NCBI GenBank assembly: GCA_021234535.1
Contig: CM037840.1
Span: forward strand, 7,987,094 to 8,051,093
Reading direction: 5' to 3'
DNA: 64,000 nt
Source of the DNA: Stichopus chloronotus
Taxonomy: Eukaryota; Echinodermata; Holothuroidea; Aspidochirotida; Stichopodidae
Below are positions 1-13,319 of the stretch, in pieces. Each line of letters begins with the position of its first letter. Position 1 is the stretch's first letter. Position numbers and translations under genes: made by a program. The notes beneath the pieces were generated by a model, which made no database searches, had not been told where the DNA came from, and saw only the letters and a program-made list of their open reading frames with translations.

Positions 1-1717
1 TAAAGTCACAGTTGATGCTAAATCGTTAAACAATCATGTTTTGATGATTTGTAACTACTAAAGTAAACTGCAAATTACAATTTAATGGATAGTTTAATTA
101 TTTGCAATCATGGTTAAATTTAATTTGCTTTCTACGACAAAAGAACACAATTTTTGTTTCCTTGCGTTTGCAAGAGGAACCTTTGCATTCAACTTGGCGT
201 GTGTGTGTGGGTTTGTATAGGGCGCCAAACGGGGACACACACAGGAACTTCAAGCTTGCAACCAGGGATACGCCGAATTATGAAACATAATGCAAATTGG
301 GGTATCAGATATGCGCCCTCAACTTTGTAGCTGAATGTAACTTTTTCCCCAACTACCTATTTTATGTATCAATACCTGTGTATAGGTGTGTGCGTGTGTG
401 TGTGTGTCTGTGACACAGCTTGGGTACGCTCTAACTCAATATGGGCAAGTTGGATAAAACTTATACTTGGTGCACCGGTCCGTCGTAGTGTGTAGAAGTG
501 CCCTATTGTTTTTAGTGTCCAAATCTTGCATATTAATGAAGTGAGGGGGTCAAACATAAAAATCTTAAAACTGCCATATTCCATAACCGTTGGTCAGAGT
601 TGTTTTAAACTTGATAAGGGTGTCTGTTAGCGACAGGTCCACGACCCTGTGAAATTTAATGCTTATTAATAGAGGGGAAGGGATAATTTTTTACTCTAAA
701 ACAATAATAATAGCCTTAACACCATTTTGTGGTTATTATAAGCTACCGTACAAATTAGTTGAAAAGCTTATGGGCTACAGTGTGTGTGTAAAATTCCCAT
801 TGGCAGTTTGTGGTTTTAGTGACACAGTTAACGCAATGGGATTTTGGTCGTTGGAAACTTTTTGCTCTGTTTAAAGGCTATGGTAGCGTAGGAGGACCAT
901 CAGTGAATGTATGTCACGTTTGAAATAGCATTTTCTTTATAAGTTCCCTTAGGTTGGTGTGCTGATCCATCACAGTGGGTATAAGTGCCCTATTGTTTAT
1001 GGTGTCCATATCTTGCATCTTAATGGGGTTATGGGCTGAAACATAAAAGTCTTAAAATCTGCCATAGTTCCATAATTGTTGGTCAGATTGGTTTTAAACT
1101 TGATATGGTTGTCTGTTATTGACAGATTCACATCCCTGTGAAATTTATTGATGGAGGGGGAAAAATGTTGTGGTTTTATTTTTGGTCATTGGAAAATTGC
1201 TGCTGTTTTAGTGCTTTGGTAGCTTAGAAGACCACTAGCTGCTGTATGAAATGGTTGAATTTGCGTTATCTTTATAGATTAAAATGGGTTGGGGAACAGT
1301 TTCAGTCACTGTGTCTAAACATGGTATAGTGAGTTGCATTATCCTTAAATTTGAAAAAAATGGAAACTGTTCAATTCATTATATTTTGACATGTTTAGTT
1401 GTTTGTTAATTTAATGGTTATACATGGGCCCAAAATGTTTTGGACCCACTTCGAGCTCAATTTTTGGGCCCCGATTTTTTTAATTCATTATCTGAACATG
1501 TGGTATATTTCTTAATTTAATGGGGACACTGTACAGATGGGCCCACATTTTGGACCTGATTTGGACGCCATTTTGGGCCCCATTCTCGATAGCCCAATTT
1601 TTGAGTCCCCAGTTTTGAGGACCCAACTTTTCACTTGCCCTAATTCCTTCGCAAGGAACCACAGTGCACATTGGGTTCTTGTTAATCAGTGAGTATTTAT
1701 TCAGTTGAAGTTACATC

Positions 1718-1882
1718 GTTCTTTAAATTCTTTCATGTGTTACATCTTCTTTAATTCATAAAGATGAGGCAAATCCTACTGCTAATTGTCCATCCGAGCA
1801 AACAATTCAAACTCAAGATCAATTTGACACAATCACCGCTCTCGTCAACTTTGATAAATCTTGCTCTGACAATACCCGATGA
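1718..1882 (+). other. coding-like segment, about 50 codons, unidentified
   Basis: An open frame runs from the Ser codon near 1730 to a TGA at 1880-1882. Its composition is polar and protein-like, with the string QTQDQFDTITALVNFD. There is no clear start codon and no convincing splice acceptor. It could be an internal or terminal exon remnant of the same locus as the exon-like segments further right, a relic of a mobile-element ORF, or chance. I do not recognise it. Confidence 0.15.
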
Positions 1883-2301
1883 AGGAATTTAAGCAAACTG
1901 TACTGTGACCCAAGTGTTACCTCCTTTTGATAGGGGGAAACAACACTCATATGCTCATGCACTGGCCAGGCTGGGAATAGTGCTAAATTGTTTATTTATG
2001 GTTCTAATTAAAAGGGTAATCTTGATAAAGGAAAGTATAAAATACAAATATGAAAAAGTTTTGAGTTGTACTGAAGTAGTGATTACACTTTGAAGGTCAT
2101 CAATATGTTCTAAGGCACATTACTCTCTTTGATTGTCCATTTACTATGGTCGCCATCACCTCATGGTGTCTAGGTTACTTAATTCATCATAATTTCAATA
2201 TGAAATATCTGTACGATATGAAGAAATTCAAAGAAACTTTGACGTGCAATGAGTTAGTTATTACTAAGGTATCACTTGAAATCGTTTCAAAACAGAATTG
2301 A

Positions 2302-2475
2302 ATGAAAAACTTGAAGATAAGACAGACACAATCGCTAATTGCCAAGAAAATCTAATCGCTACATTGCAAGCTTACACGGACGGCAATCTTACTACCTTGA
2401 GGATGTCCAATGCTAAACTAAATAAAATATCTTTGAAATGTGAAGTTGACTTTTATCTATTGACACCTGTATGAT
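2302..2475 (+). other. coding-like segment with coiled-coil character, unidentified
   Basis: A frame of about 60 codons ends at a TGA near 2473-2475 and begins after the AG of TTCAAAACAG. It reads ELNEKLEDKTDTIANCQENL and continues in an amphipathic, helix-prone way rich in Glu, Lys, Asn and Leu. Such strings occur in coiled-coil linkers and in LINE-type ORF1 proteins, but there is no diagnostic motif. It may be a decayed element. No partner exon with a matching phase was found. Confidence 0.2.
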
Positions 2476-3207
2476 GTTTGTTCGAAATAATTTTTTTTAA
2501 CTCCGATGACCCACACATGGTTTTACACTGATAGTTTGTTAATCTTACTAGCCTGTTAAACAGTGACGTAACGATCCTTTCGGGACTCGAGATTGCAACC
2601 GAGAAATAATGAGTGTACAAAATAAATCTCAATATTCCTACCTACAAGTACATAGCATTCTTAATAGAAAATACATTATGTATCTTCGTGGACTGCATTG
2701 ACATATACTTAAGTCAGTCTTTAATCGAAGGTATTATAGTGTAGTAATTTACGTATATCCATACTTGAGCTTCAATCTAAACATGCAAGTCTTTCGTAGA
2801 GTCTATCAAGTCTTCATCTCCTATAAATTAATTTTCAAAACCTCAAAAACAGTCATTTTGATTTCGGTGTAGGCCCGTATTCAGCTTTTTCAGAAGGGGA
2901 GGGGGGGGGGGGGGAGGGTCGATTGCACCACAAGTGGAACATTTTACTCGACAATTATGACTAATAAATTAAAACTCTCTTGTATGATCCTAACGTAGGT
3001 CTGCTATCATAGGCTGAGCGGAATTCCAGATCTGGTGGGGAAGGGGGTCGTTCAAACCCCCTAATCCCCCCCCCGGATACGGGCCTGCAGTCAAGGAGAA
3101 CAATTGCAGGGAAAACATTTTTGTGCAAATGTGTTTTTAACAAAATAATTGGATTCTCGAATCTTGATGACGAGAATCTTTTTTCATATTTCTTTTTGCC
3201 ATTTCAG

Positions 3208-3350
3208 GAAAGTTCCCCTCGATTGTCTGGATCGTTGTTCCGGTCGTTATAATTTTGCTGGTGGTTCTATTTGTGACTGGTCTCATCTATCGTTGTGCTA
3301 CAAGGCTGACAGAAAACAACGAAATACAGCTGAATACGTTACGGAAAATG
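3208..3350 (+). CDS. membrane-span exon of an unidentified protein (partial)
   Basis: A pyrimidine-rich tract ending in TTTCAG precedes a frame that starts with two bases completing a split codon, then KFPSIVWIVVPVV and a run of about 24 hydrophobic residues ending in IYRCATRL. The order (short extracellular stub, hydrophobic span, then Arg/Lys-rich residues) is that of the single-span exon of a type I membrane protein. A possible donor, ATG|GTAGTA, follows at 3350/3351. The frame otherwise stops ten bases later. Upstream extracellular exons were not found. The two nearby C-terminal-type exons do not match its predicted outgoing phase, so the gene model is unresolved. The protein family is unknown. 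Confidence 0.4.
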
Positions 3351-3519
3351 GTAGTAATCTGAATTTCATTCCGTTGTGACAGAATATGCCATAGAACAAC
3401 GTATCCAAGATCCACAAAATTCTGCTTGAGAGTATTTTTTCTAAGATGGCCACCACCAGCATGTTTCGCGTCCCACCTGTTGACGACTACTCTTGATTTT
3501 ACTTCTCTTTAAACATCAG

Positions 3520-3727
3520 AGATACATATATTGCGTTACAATTGCTAAGTGTAGGTATATCCGACCCCAATCTGGTTCCAAAATACAAACCCATCGTGAA
3601 GAAAGTTAGTCCAACCGAACTTACTCTTCAGAAGTGGGATGTAGACCCACTAGGAGAAAACCAAGAGGAACTTTGTACTACAAAAGCACTCCCAAAGTAT
3701 ATGGAATATATGGAATATGTTTGTTAA
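3520..3727 (+). CDS. possible C-terminal cytoplasmic exon, unidentified
   Basis: After the acceptor AAACATCAG the frame reads DTYIALQLLSVGISDPN, continues for 68 codons and stops at 3725-3727 (TAA, followed by another TAA). The content is charged, with several tyrosines in acidic settings (DTYIAL, EYMEYVC). That would suit a cytoplasmic tail downstream of the membrane-span exon at 3208-3350. The required incoming phase (two bases carried over) does not match the best donor of that exon, so a missed exon, another donor or a pseudogene must be allowed for. Confidence 0.3.
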
Positions 3728-5630
3728 TAATAATGAGGACTTGGATGAACTCGCTCAGATAAACCAATGAATAGGATGAAGCCTATGAGAAAAAAGTGAC
3801 TAACGCGCCACTTATCAAAACCTGCTGGACTAGATAATCCCAATCATCACATCTAAAAACAGTGTGCTAGTCAACTTGTAAAAGCTTTTTACAATTATTT
3901 TGAACATATTATGTACTACACATATTTCATGTATTATTTTATTGTTTATTATTATTTTGTAAATATTGTACATAGATTTGCTAGAAATAAGTAGTAAAAA
4001 CAAACAAGAGCCCAAGGGCACTGTGGTTTCTTGCACAGATGTACAGTATATAATGTAAATTATGGAGCACTTTGCATTATTTTTTACAATTGCTCATATA
4101 GCCCATTTATGACCATGAGCCCTCACTTTTGTAACATAAATTCTAGAGAGAAAAGAAAGATATTTCATGTTTTTATAAAATGGCCCATTTCAGACATTGG
4201 ACCTCAAGCATGACAAACATGCACCCACATGGAACCACTTCCACAGCACTTATGTGACCAACATCAACAGTATTACATACAATCTGTAAGAGAAGTATTT
4301 TGCATGATGTCACAACATCCCAAGGGCACTATGGTTCCTTGTGCTTGAAATACACATACTGCAAAATGATATGCCTGAGTTCATAAATATCAAAAAAGCC
4401 ATTTCAATTAATGCAATGAATTGAAGATGTTGATTCCTGCAATATACAACAATATCCCATTCATTTTAGAAAGCACAAACAGCAGTCAGGGGGCTCTGCA
4501 AATTGCAATAAGGCCTATAACATCTATGCCCCTTTAAAGTCCACCCAACACTGACAGCATATGCTCTGGAGGGAACTCTTGTAGTCTAATTTCCACTGGT
4601 AAGAACACCAACTAACTTATTTTCTTTCATTGTTTCTTGCTCACCTCACTAATTAAAAACCATTAACATCAAGGCGCAGATCAGCACTAAAGCACGAGGA
4701 CGTAAACTGATCCAGCCAAAACTTGTCTGGTGTGACCACCTACAGTACCTCCGACAACACTGCTGCTGCTTCATTTGATCAGGAAACTGCTACATCAATC
4801 AGTGCTTCCATGATTCACTGGAGGGGGGATGACGAAACATGTAAGCATCCATAACATAACAAGGTTTTCAGACTTTTGCCCCTAGGTCCCCCAGATGACG
4901 TTTGATCTCCACCAAAAACAATAGGGCACACCTTCTCAATATGGCGGAACTACACCCTAAGTTTGACTATCATTCGACTTTCCCCTATTGAGTTAGAAGT
5001 TACCCAAGCAAGTGTCACAGATGCACACACACACGCCAACCTGACTGCGTAGGTTCCTTTGCTGACGTAAGGAAACAACAAAGGAACAAACATAACTTTT
5101 AGGTGATTACGGCCATCCACTCCTCGAACATTCTGAAAGACGTACCAAAAGGGGAGACTTGTTTGAATTTGCACTTCCTGTGATTGTTACGTATCGAAAC
5201 AGGAATTCCTTTACGGAGGTGAAATAATGGCCTTCAATCATAGCGAGCACGACAAAAGGTATCATTTTACTGTCTATATCTATTTTAGTTCTGTCTTATT
5301 CTATTCGATTTCTGTTGTCTTATATGTTGTTATGTTTATGTTGCTTGTTTTATGTTGCTTGTTTGATGTAGCTTTTTTTTTTGGAGATTCTTTTTGTAGC
5401 TTTGCTTTCTCGTAGTTTGTGTGGTTTGTCTTTGTAGCTCTTTCCTTCAAGTGGCTTGTGTCATGCCGTTTATTTTATATAGCCTTTTTGGATTTTGGTT
5501 TTGTTCTACCTTTGTTTATGTTTTTTATTCATCACCGAAGACTGGCACTGAATTTCTGCTGTCATGATGGCGTGTGTGTATGGGTGCGTACATAGTACAT
5601 AGTTGGTGTGTGTGTAGTCTAAATTGATTG
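3728..5630. other. non-coding stretch, no gene seen
   Basis: AT-rich DNA with no open frame of convincing composition. It contains the phrase 'cccaagggcactgtggttt' near 4012 and a close echo near 4320, which suggests a small local duplication. Confidence 0.4.
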
Positions 5631-6250
5631 GGTGATCCTTATTGTTTTCCAAGGAGGTCAAAGGTCATTTGAGGTTACCATAAAAATAAAGTGTGTATGA
5701 AAACCTACTAATTAAGATATATCAGCAACTGATTATTGTTTGAACTCCAAACTGTTAACATTGGTACCTCTTGATCAATAGATGGTCTCTGTCATATTTA
5801 TGGAGGCCAAAGGTCGCGTAAGATCATTAGAAGTCGAAGTCTGAAAACCTTGCTAACATGGTAACCCAATAAGGACTTTAATAACTTGATTTGTGGGTCG
5901 TTAATTGTCAGTAGATGATATTCACTGTTTTCATGGAGGTCAAAGATCATTTGAGGTCACCATGGAATAAAGTATGAACCTACTAGTAAAGATATCTCAG
6001 CAACTAAATTTTGCTTAAACTTTAAACTTAGAGTGTGGGTTGGCCTCTGTGAGTAAATGATCCCTTTTGTTTTTCATGAAGGTTAAAGGTCATTTGAAGA
6101 GGTCACAAGAGGTAAAATATCAGGACCCATTAAGGAACATAATGTTGCTAGATCTTCAAATTGTTAACACTGATAACTCTTGATGAGCACTGGTGATCTG
6201 TTTCATTTTCATACATACTGAGGTCATGTATGATCAGCAGACACGACAGT
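5631..6250 (+). repeat. array of degenerate units of about 140 bp with AGGTCA repeats
   Basis: Units begin near 5653, 5801, 5935 and 6078 with variants of GGAGGTCAAAGGTCATTTGA. Each is followed by a related tail (a long run of A/T, then text like 'gatatctcagcaact', then 'ttgaact..aaactg'). The period is roughly 135-150 bp and the units differ at many sites, so the array is old. The first unit contains a perfect AGGTCA-A-AGGTCA at 5655-5667. The short ORFs here are products of the repeat. Confidence 0.6.
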
Positions 6251-7459
6251 TTGTAACTTGATAGATGTGGTATGATTGGTATCTCACAAGGTGTAAAATG
6301 TTTGACTTTTGAAATTGGTGTGCACTTTATTGCACTGTCCTGTTTTCCGTTGAATATTGGCAAGGAATATCAAAGTCATTCGACCTCTCGTTTCGGTGTA
6401 GCTCTTGTTTCATTGAGCTTGTTTTTGTAACCTTGTCTTTATGTAGCGTATTTCTGAGTTTGTGCTCCAATATAGTTTTGTTTTCTGTACCCTGTTTTAT
6501 GCAGGTTTTAGCTTTTATATCTAATGTTTCATGTGGCTTTTGTTGGTTCCTTGCAGCAGCAAAGCAACATGTGCAGTCACTGTGGTCACGTAGTTTTGTT
6601 CTTATTCTTTTACTATTTTCGTGTCGTAATCCTTCGTAATATTATTCTTTTACACTTTTTGTGTCTATCTGTGCTAGTACCCGAATTTCTCTAGCGAAGC
6701 AGAAAAAAAGACAACAACAAAAAAAATCCTGTGACAGCGATCATTTTGGCGACCATCTTGGATAAGTCTTTTCCCCGTGAGGCATTTTGCGGATTTTGGA
6801 CATGTTGTTCTATGGCATATTCTGAAAATCGGGAGCAAATTCAGCTTACCATCATTTTTGTCGGGTCAAAGTGCTCAACGGTTATAATTTAGTGAATATA
6901 ATATAATTTATTGAATGACGTCTCTCTTCGCACGAACCCTTAAGGAATAAAAGTTCTGACTTCGAAAGGGATGTAGCAGACCGAAATTTTGCTGTTCCTC
7001 AGAAACCATGAGTAATTTTTAGATTAAAGTGTAACTTACGTAACTACTGCAGTAGGGTGGAGATTGTGTGTTTTAACATCTGTACTCACATGATACCATC
7101 ACATTCTCGTATTTGAGCAGAAGTAAAGGCTATCTGAACCAGAAATTTATAAAAGTAATGTATCAAAGTGAAGGTTTAATTTCAGGCTATCCATGAAAAG
7201 TAACAACAACAAATAAGACTACATTTTAAAAAGTCGAATGAATGAAACTCATAGATGAACTATAAAGGATGTTATACTGGATCAGCAATGTTAAACAATG
7301 TAATACAGCCTCCAAACACCCTTCATAAAGAAATAGGGTGAGCAACCCACCAAGTAAGTTGCATTCCTCGTTCCACCCAGTATGTTTCACATTGATTGCA
7401 AAGAGCCTGTTTGTTGTTGGTTTTTTTTTGTCTTTTTGGGGTTTTTTTTTTTGGTTCAT

Positions 7460-8060
7460 TTGGAATCAAGAGGGGTCAAAGTGTAAAGACCAAGAAGGGA
7501 AGATTTGACAGATCTCATACTTCGTACATTGAGTAGATGAACTGTAGTGTTTGTGGTTGAGGTCAAAGGTCATTGTAAACTCAACAGGGATCAATTTGTG
7601 AAAACACTGTAAACACGATATATCAAGAAGGGAAGCTTGAACATATCTCATATTTAATATGTGGGTGTACCACGTTAAGTGGAAAATCCCTAATGTGTTT
7701 GGTAGAGGTCAAAGGTCATTGGAAGTTAACAGGGAGTCACTTTGTGAAATGCTTGTGTACATGAAATCTGAAGAAAGGAACCCTAGACAGATCTTATACC
7801 TCGTATGTATGTGTATCACATATAAGGACCTCTTTTTTAGTTTTTTTTTTTTTTTGTGGGTCAAATTTCATTTGGGCTCCACAGTTGAGGACTTTTGAAA
7901 ACTTTCCAAACAAGGTATCTCGGGCAGGGAAGCTTGCACAGCTTCAATATTTGCTATGTATGAGTAGGTAGTTGTTATAGTAGTAGTGCTGGACCATGGT
8001 GAGTGAAAAAGCCTGTTGTATTCGATGAAAACCATTTGTGTCAACAAGAATTGATTTGTG
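7460..8060 (+). repeat. second block of the AGGTCA-bearing repeat
   Basis: The same unit as at 5.6-6.2 kb. Perfect AGGTCA-A-AGGTCA sites lie at 7560-7572 and 7706-7718, each followed by 'cattg...aac...caggga' and 'tttgtgaaa'. A decayed copy lies near 7858. The spacing of about 146 bp agrees with the first block. Poly-T tracts interrupt the units. Confidence 0.55.
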
Positions 8061-8089
8061 AAAACGAAGTTTATATGGAATCTCAAGAC

Positions 8090-9038
8090 TTAAAAGCTTA
8101 GACTCATCTCTTTTTTTTTAAGTATGCAGGTGTGTATGTTGAATGATGTCTGTCAGTCATCAACAGATGACATTGTGTGTATAATAGTTGTTACGTCTTA
8201 ATTAGTGACATTGAAACATTACTGATCTAATCATTACAGAGACCGCATTTGTAATACATCCTCATTTTATGATGTAAATTCCGAAAAATGTACTCATAAT
8301 GCCATCATGGAAACCAGAATGCATTTGTACATTCTGGGTAAAGTGGCATGTACTATTTGATGAAAAATGTAGCCTTCATATTGATCTCTCAACTTTTTCT
8401 TCCGTTCAACGACAATCTGGAAAAGAACTTCAATGGCGCGTTTCTTTCATGAGAAATTTCACTAGTTAGAGTGCTACTCTCAATAGAAGCAAGACTTTAT
8501 TAAGTTTTCTTTTATTTTTTCGGGTACATTCTATGCAAAGGCGAAACGTGGTTATTCATTTACCATGAGAAATTACCGAAATTACTCTTTGCCATACATT
8601 TTGTGATTTTTCTTTATTATTTATGTAGGGAACAATTATGCCATACAATACAATAGTTTTCTATAGCTTGTTAGAAAATTAGCTTAATTCTATAGCTATT
8701 TAGAAAATTATTAACTGTAAGAAGTATAGTCATACTCAGTGTTGTGGTGCACATTTTAAACACAGGAATAGCAGCAAATTAGCCCTGCGTTAGTATTTGA
8801 GATGACAAGCATTTAAGAGCAGCAAAATATGTTCATATTCAATCCTGAACTCATGAATGTATGCATCATCGTCCAAATATTATTACGATCTTAATTTATG
8901 ATTTTAATTGTATATATCTATTGTATAAACGAATTTTGATCACCGAAGCAGTCCATTTTTATTCTCTGAACTGCTTACTTTTTCTTTAAACAATTTACGT
9001 ATACGTGGATAGCTTTAATCGTCATTGTTATACTTCAG
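8090..9038. other. non-coding stretch, no gene seen
   Basis: AT-rich DNA with no open frame of coding character. It leads up to the exon-like segment at 9039. Confidence 0.3.
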
Positions 9039-9169
9039 AAGAAGAATCAAGTTTCTCAAAGACTGAGAGAGTGGCAGTAGAGGAAGCATTGGCCTACGAT
9101 TTGAAGGCGGGACGTTGCTTTTCACTTAAAATATCTGAAGTGGTTGATCGTCGTCAATTTAAATGCTGA
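9039..9169 (+). CDS. possible terminal exon, unidentified
   Basis: The acceptor TTATACTTCAG is followed by two split-codon bases and then 42 codons starting EESSFSKTERVAVEEALAYD and ending RRQFKC before a TGA at 9167-9169. The composition is charged and soluble, as expected for a cytoplasmic C-terminus. It needs an upstream exon that ends one base into a codon. The exon-like segments at 3.2-3.7 kb do not provide this phase, so the link to them is only positional. No family was recognised. Confidence 0.35.
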
Positions 9170-12100
9170 AATATTTTAAAGACTCTCTCGTTTGCTGTGG
9201 GTAAATTTATTACTGTATATATTGTATCACGTTGACGTTTTAATGAAATTACTGTTCGTTGTATTCGACTACAAGCTTAAAACGTAAGTTAGTGCATTAT
9301 CCGAGTAGGTCTACAAGCCATGTCTTAATACGAAATTGGTAACATCGTAAACTGAAATGTTATTTTCTCTTTTTGTGACATTTGTAGTGTATGGCCTGCT
9401 TGCCTAACCATTCATACATACAGAGATACGCTTGCTAAGTTTCATGTGATTGATTCGTATATAATTCAGTTTAATATTGCCTAGTAGACGTATTGCTTAG
9501 TAGGCCTGTCATTGACGTGGTGCTTTTGTTAAATTATATTTAACATCGACAATCTAGAACCCGTGATATACCAAGATCACTGGAATTCCTCCATTGGAAC
9601 CGTTGGTTTCGACCTCTTCAGCTACAATGCCATCCGCCATCTTTGATTGTTGGGGACATACAGGTTCAGAAACAAATCCCTACCCCCTTCCCAGTTTGGT
9701 AACTATAGAACATGTTGTTTGGTCATCATCATGTATTTTGTAACACTGTTCTTAGTCGCACCTCTGCATTAGAAGCTGGTAGTCAGCGGGTGCAGTAATC
9801 AAAGTTAACTATCAACTTTGTGATTTTAAAGGGAACTCTAGGCAAGGAACATGTTCCCTGACACCCTTTAGCAATTTCAAACCTTTCCATTCATATTAAC
9901 GTTTAGAAATAACCTTCTGATGGACATTACGATCTGTCCAAACTTCCCATCCGACAAAACAAAGTTCTTAACACTATACTTCGTGATACCCACATTGAAT
10001 ATACAATGTGCCATGTAGGATTGTCTACGACGATCGGGATGATTGGAATCATAGCTGGTCGTCAACTACGTCACAGGTCACAGAGGTCAAGGTCGATTAT
10101 ATTACAACAGCCGCACCTTTCGGCATGAATTGCCAGTCTACCAAATGAGATGGTATCATAATAATTGCCTCTGGTGTCATAGCAGTGATGACGAAGATAA
10201 ACAGTGTGACAATGGATTAGGTAATAGGTTGTGATAGGATGAAAACATGACTACGGCTACTTGATGCTGATGTGACTTGCCGTCCATTGCACGAAAAATT
10301 CGCTTTTGGACAAGGAACAGTTTATGTACATACATCGTGTGAAAGCAGCATTAAGACTCAAAACAATGGCACAACGAGTAAGAAATGAAAGGCAATGTAA
10401 GAGAATTGTAAACCATGAGGAGAATCATCTTCCGAAGAAAGCATTTGAGTTTTGACATGATACCAGAGCCTTTAGCAAACTTCCTACAGATTATGTTCAT
10501 GTGGGGTCCCCGATGACTATCAATAGTGAGTTCTAGAAAGGCATCGGAGTGAGAGAAAGGAACAAAGTTGTTTTGAATAAAGATGCCATTACTATTATGA
10601 ATTTGTTTACACACTAGATAGTCAAGCAGTTAGGAAACCGGGGAAGGGTCATTTTATTTGTATGACATATAGTCCGTTTACGGTCACAGCAGGTCGATTT
10701 AGCACACCGTTCATGATTAGTCACACTGTGCTATTGCTGGTGCGAGTAGCGAAAATGTTTATGCTATTTACCAGTTGTAGGTTGTAAGTTGTTCCTATTA
10801 CTGAAAAATAAAGCCAAATAAAAACTTCACTTTTGCAAAGATTAATATGTAATTTGTGTTTTCTTTAAAAGATGTTTAACGAACTATGCAAAATTGAATG
10901 GACGAATAAATTAAAATCAGTATATAGTTCTGTGAGCATACTTCTATTTTTACCATATTTTAAGTCGTGCAGTAATATACGTACCAGTTCTTTGATGATT
11001 ATCATTGCCAAGTACTACATAAGCATTTTTAACTTGAAATTATAGAGAATGTTGTTACGGTGTTTTCTAAATCACAATACACTTTACCAAAGATTATGGA
11101 GAATGTTGTTTTCAAAATCACAATACAATGGTAGATTTTGTAATGTTTTGACACTACACGCATTTCTCAATAAATACATCTTGTGATACTTCATTAAATG
11201 CGCATAAATTGTAGTTCAAGTTATACGCGTTGTTTGAAGTTTACCATTCCGTTGAAACCAATGAATAAAACATTGTATCGTTTTCCAAGTATTGAACCCA
11301 TAGTCTTTGTTTCCTGTTATGCAAAATACCATCAAGATTGAATTACAGACCCTTTAACTCTATACTTATGACGTCATCAGTCACATTTGATCATGCAGAC
11401 TCATAAGCAAAGAGGCAGTGTCATATTCTTATTCCCCATCCACAATTTGGTAACCCCACACCATGTAAGAGGTTAATGTGCGGTACCCTGTGGTAAGTGG
11501 CCACTGAACTTCTACCTCCCGGTTAACTTTTCGCGTTAGTGGCGGTAATATACTTTAAATGATTTTCAAGCAATTGATGAGCTTACTCACTTCGAATTAA
11601 TCCAATAAACCGAAGACCGCAAGATTGTGCACTTTCGGCATGTTTAAGCAAGTATGAAGTAAACAGCTATACTCTACATGACATGGGATCATCAATCTCC
11701 GGTCATTTATGCATTCAGGAGACTTTACCAGTTATAACAACCAATTATAATAGTGTACAGCACGCTCTCAGTATAGGCACTACATCCTACCGTTATGTAA
11801 CTTCTACTTATGTGATTTATCATTGGACGATTTTCGGTAGTAATAATGCACAAAAATGTTCCAATTGTTATCTTGTCGCATTCTGAAGAAAAAGTTATTT
11901 TTGTTATCAAAAAAATAGCCCAAAAAATTCTGATGCAAGTTTTGCTGCCACGATATCCTTGTAGAATAACAATTAGGCCTTCGTAGACAAAGGCAAATTC
12001 AAAATAATGTATTTTAACCGTTCTTTTATGTTGTAATATTGTAATAGTGCAATACATGTCGCATCTGTAAAGTTGACATCCCCTAATACTGCTACGATGT

Positions 12101-13319
12101 GATGCTGTGGACCTGTTGTAAGGAGAGTTATTCTTTTACGAGCACGTCAAAGGGTCATCCGATGAGATTCTTAACAAGATAAACAGAAGTTCTGATTTTC
12201 TGATGATAAAGCGACATAAGACCGACAAATGCCTCAGCAACAACCTAACGCATTTACTTTCCAGTTCTACGCTACGAGACCGTCTTGGCTCTCATGTCGA
12301 TCAGCCTTAAGGCGAGTTTGAGAGACATCATTTCTCAAGCTAAAAGTTTCATTTTATATGGATTTTTACATACAAAAGTTTTATCCAGCTGATAAGGAAA
12401 TTCCCATCAGCCACAGGAGCCATGGAAATGTCTACTGAAGCACACGCATGAGGAAGATTCTTATACCAAACACACTACTTCCAATATTTAACTACAACAT
12501 AACAAAATTATTCTAGAATATTCCGGTCAAATTCACATTCTATCGGTACAATGCAGTAAACGTAATGTTTGAAATAACCAAATATAATGTTTCGTAAGAT
12601 TTATCTTCCCCAGTCGACTATGCCCTCCCATGCAAAGCCAAACTTAAAACGAGGGACGAATGGGGTCTTATGGCACCCGACGTAAAGTACATTTCCATTT
12701 GGAGGAAAGTGTCAAGCAAGTTTACGGGGCAAACATGAAATGCAAACTTCAAACGCAACTTTTGGTCAAGCAGGAAGGGAGCAGCTAAGGATTGCTTTTT
12801 AGTATACTGAAAACCATTAGCGCCGCCACTTCAAACATTTTGTTCGTACCAGTGACGTTATCTTTTGTTTCTGCTACTTCTTTCTTTTCTGTGACTTTTA
12901 TTTGTCCTTTCTGTGACTTTGTTTTTCGTTTCTGCAAGCTTTTTATTTTTTTTCTCCATTTCGCATAAACAAAACTAAAAGTCGTAGAAACGAAAGAAAA
13001 GTTAAAAATTTTTGACCAGATGGACTTTCGTCCAGATCCAGAACAAGTTCGTTATAGAATAATAAATCTGGCCATTGCAGAGTGATGATGGTAAAGAATG
13101 TTCATGTGGGTTGTTGCTTCGTACTAAGGATGTTTGTATACGATCCATATGCTTTCAGATAGGTAGTTTTAATCAGTAAAGCGTCATTGTGATTGTCCAA
13201 ATCCAACCTTCGTAACATAAACGAAGTACTGATTTGGTCTTTACATTCTGTGTGACCATCGTAGGGATTGCATGTAACTTATTGGAATAATAAGACAGAT
13301 GTTAAGCTTTATCGTTTGG
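9170..13319. other. intergenic, no gene seen
   Basis: No open frame with protein-like composition on either strand. It holds a local duplication of 'gagaatgttgtt' plus 'aaatcacaataca' around 11045-11130, one CRE-like TGACGTCA near 11370, and poly-T/CTTTTC-rich DNA near 12850-12960. Confidence 0.4.

Noticed and set aside
11725..12057. 110-codon minus-strand open frame
   Set aside because: Ile, Thr and Tyr rich, as AT-rich non-coding DNA gives by chance. No recognisable domain or splice signal.
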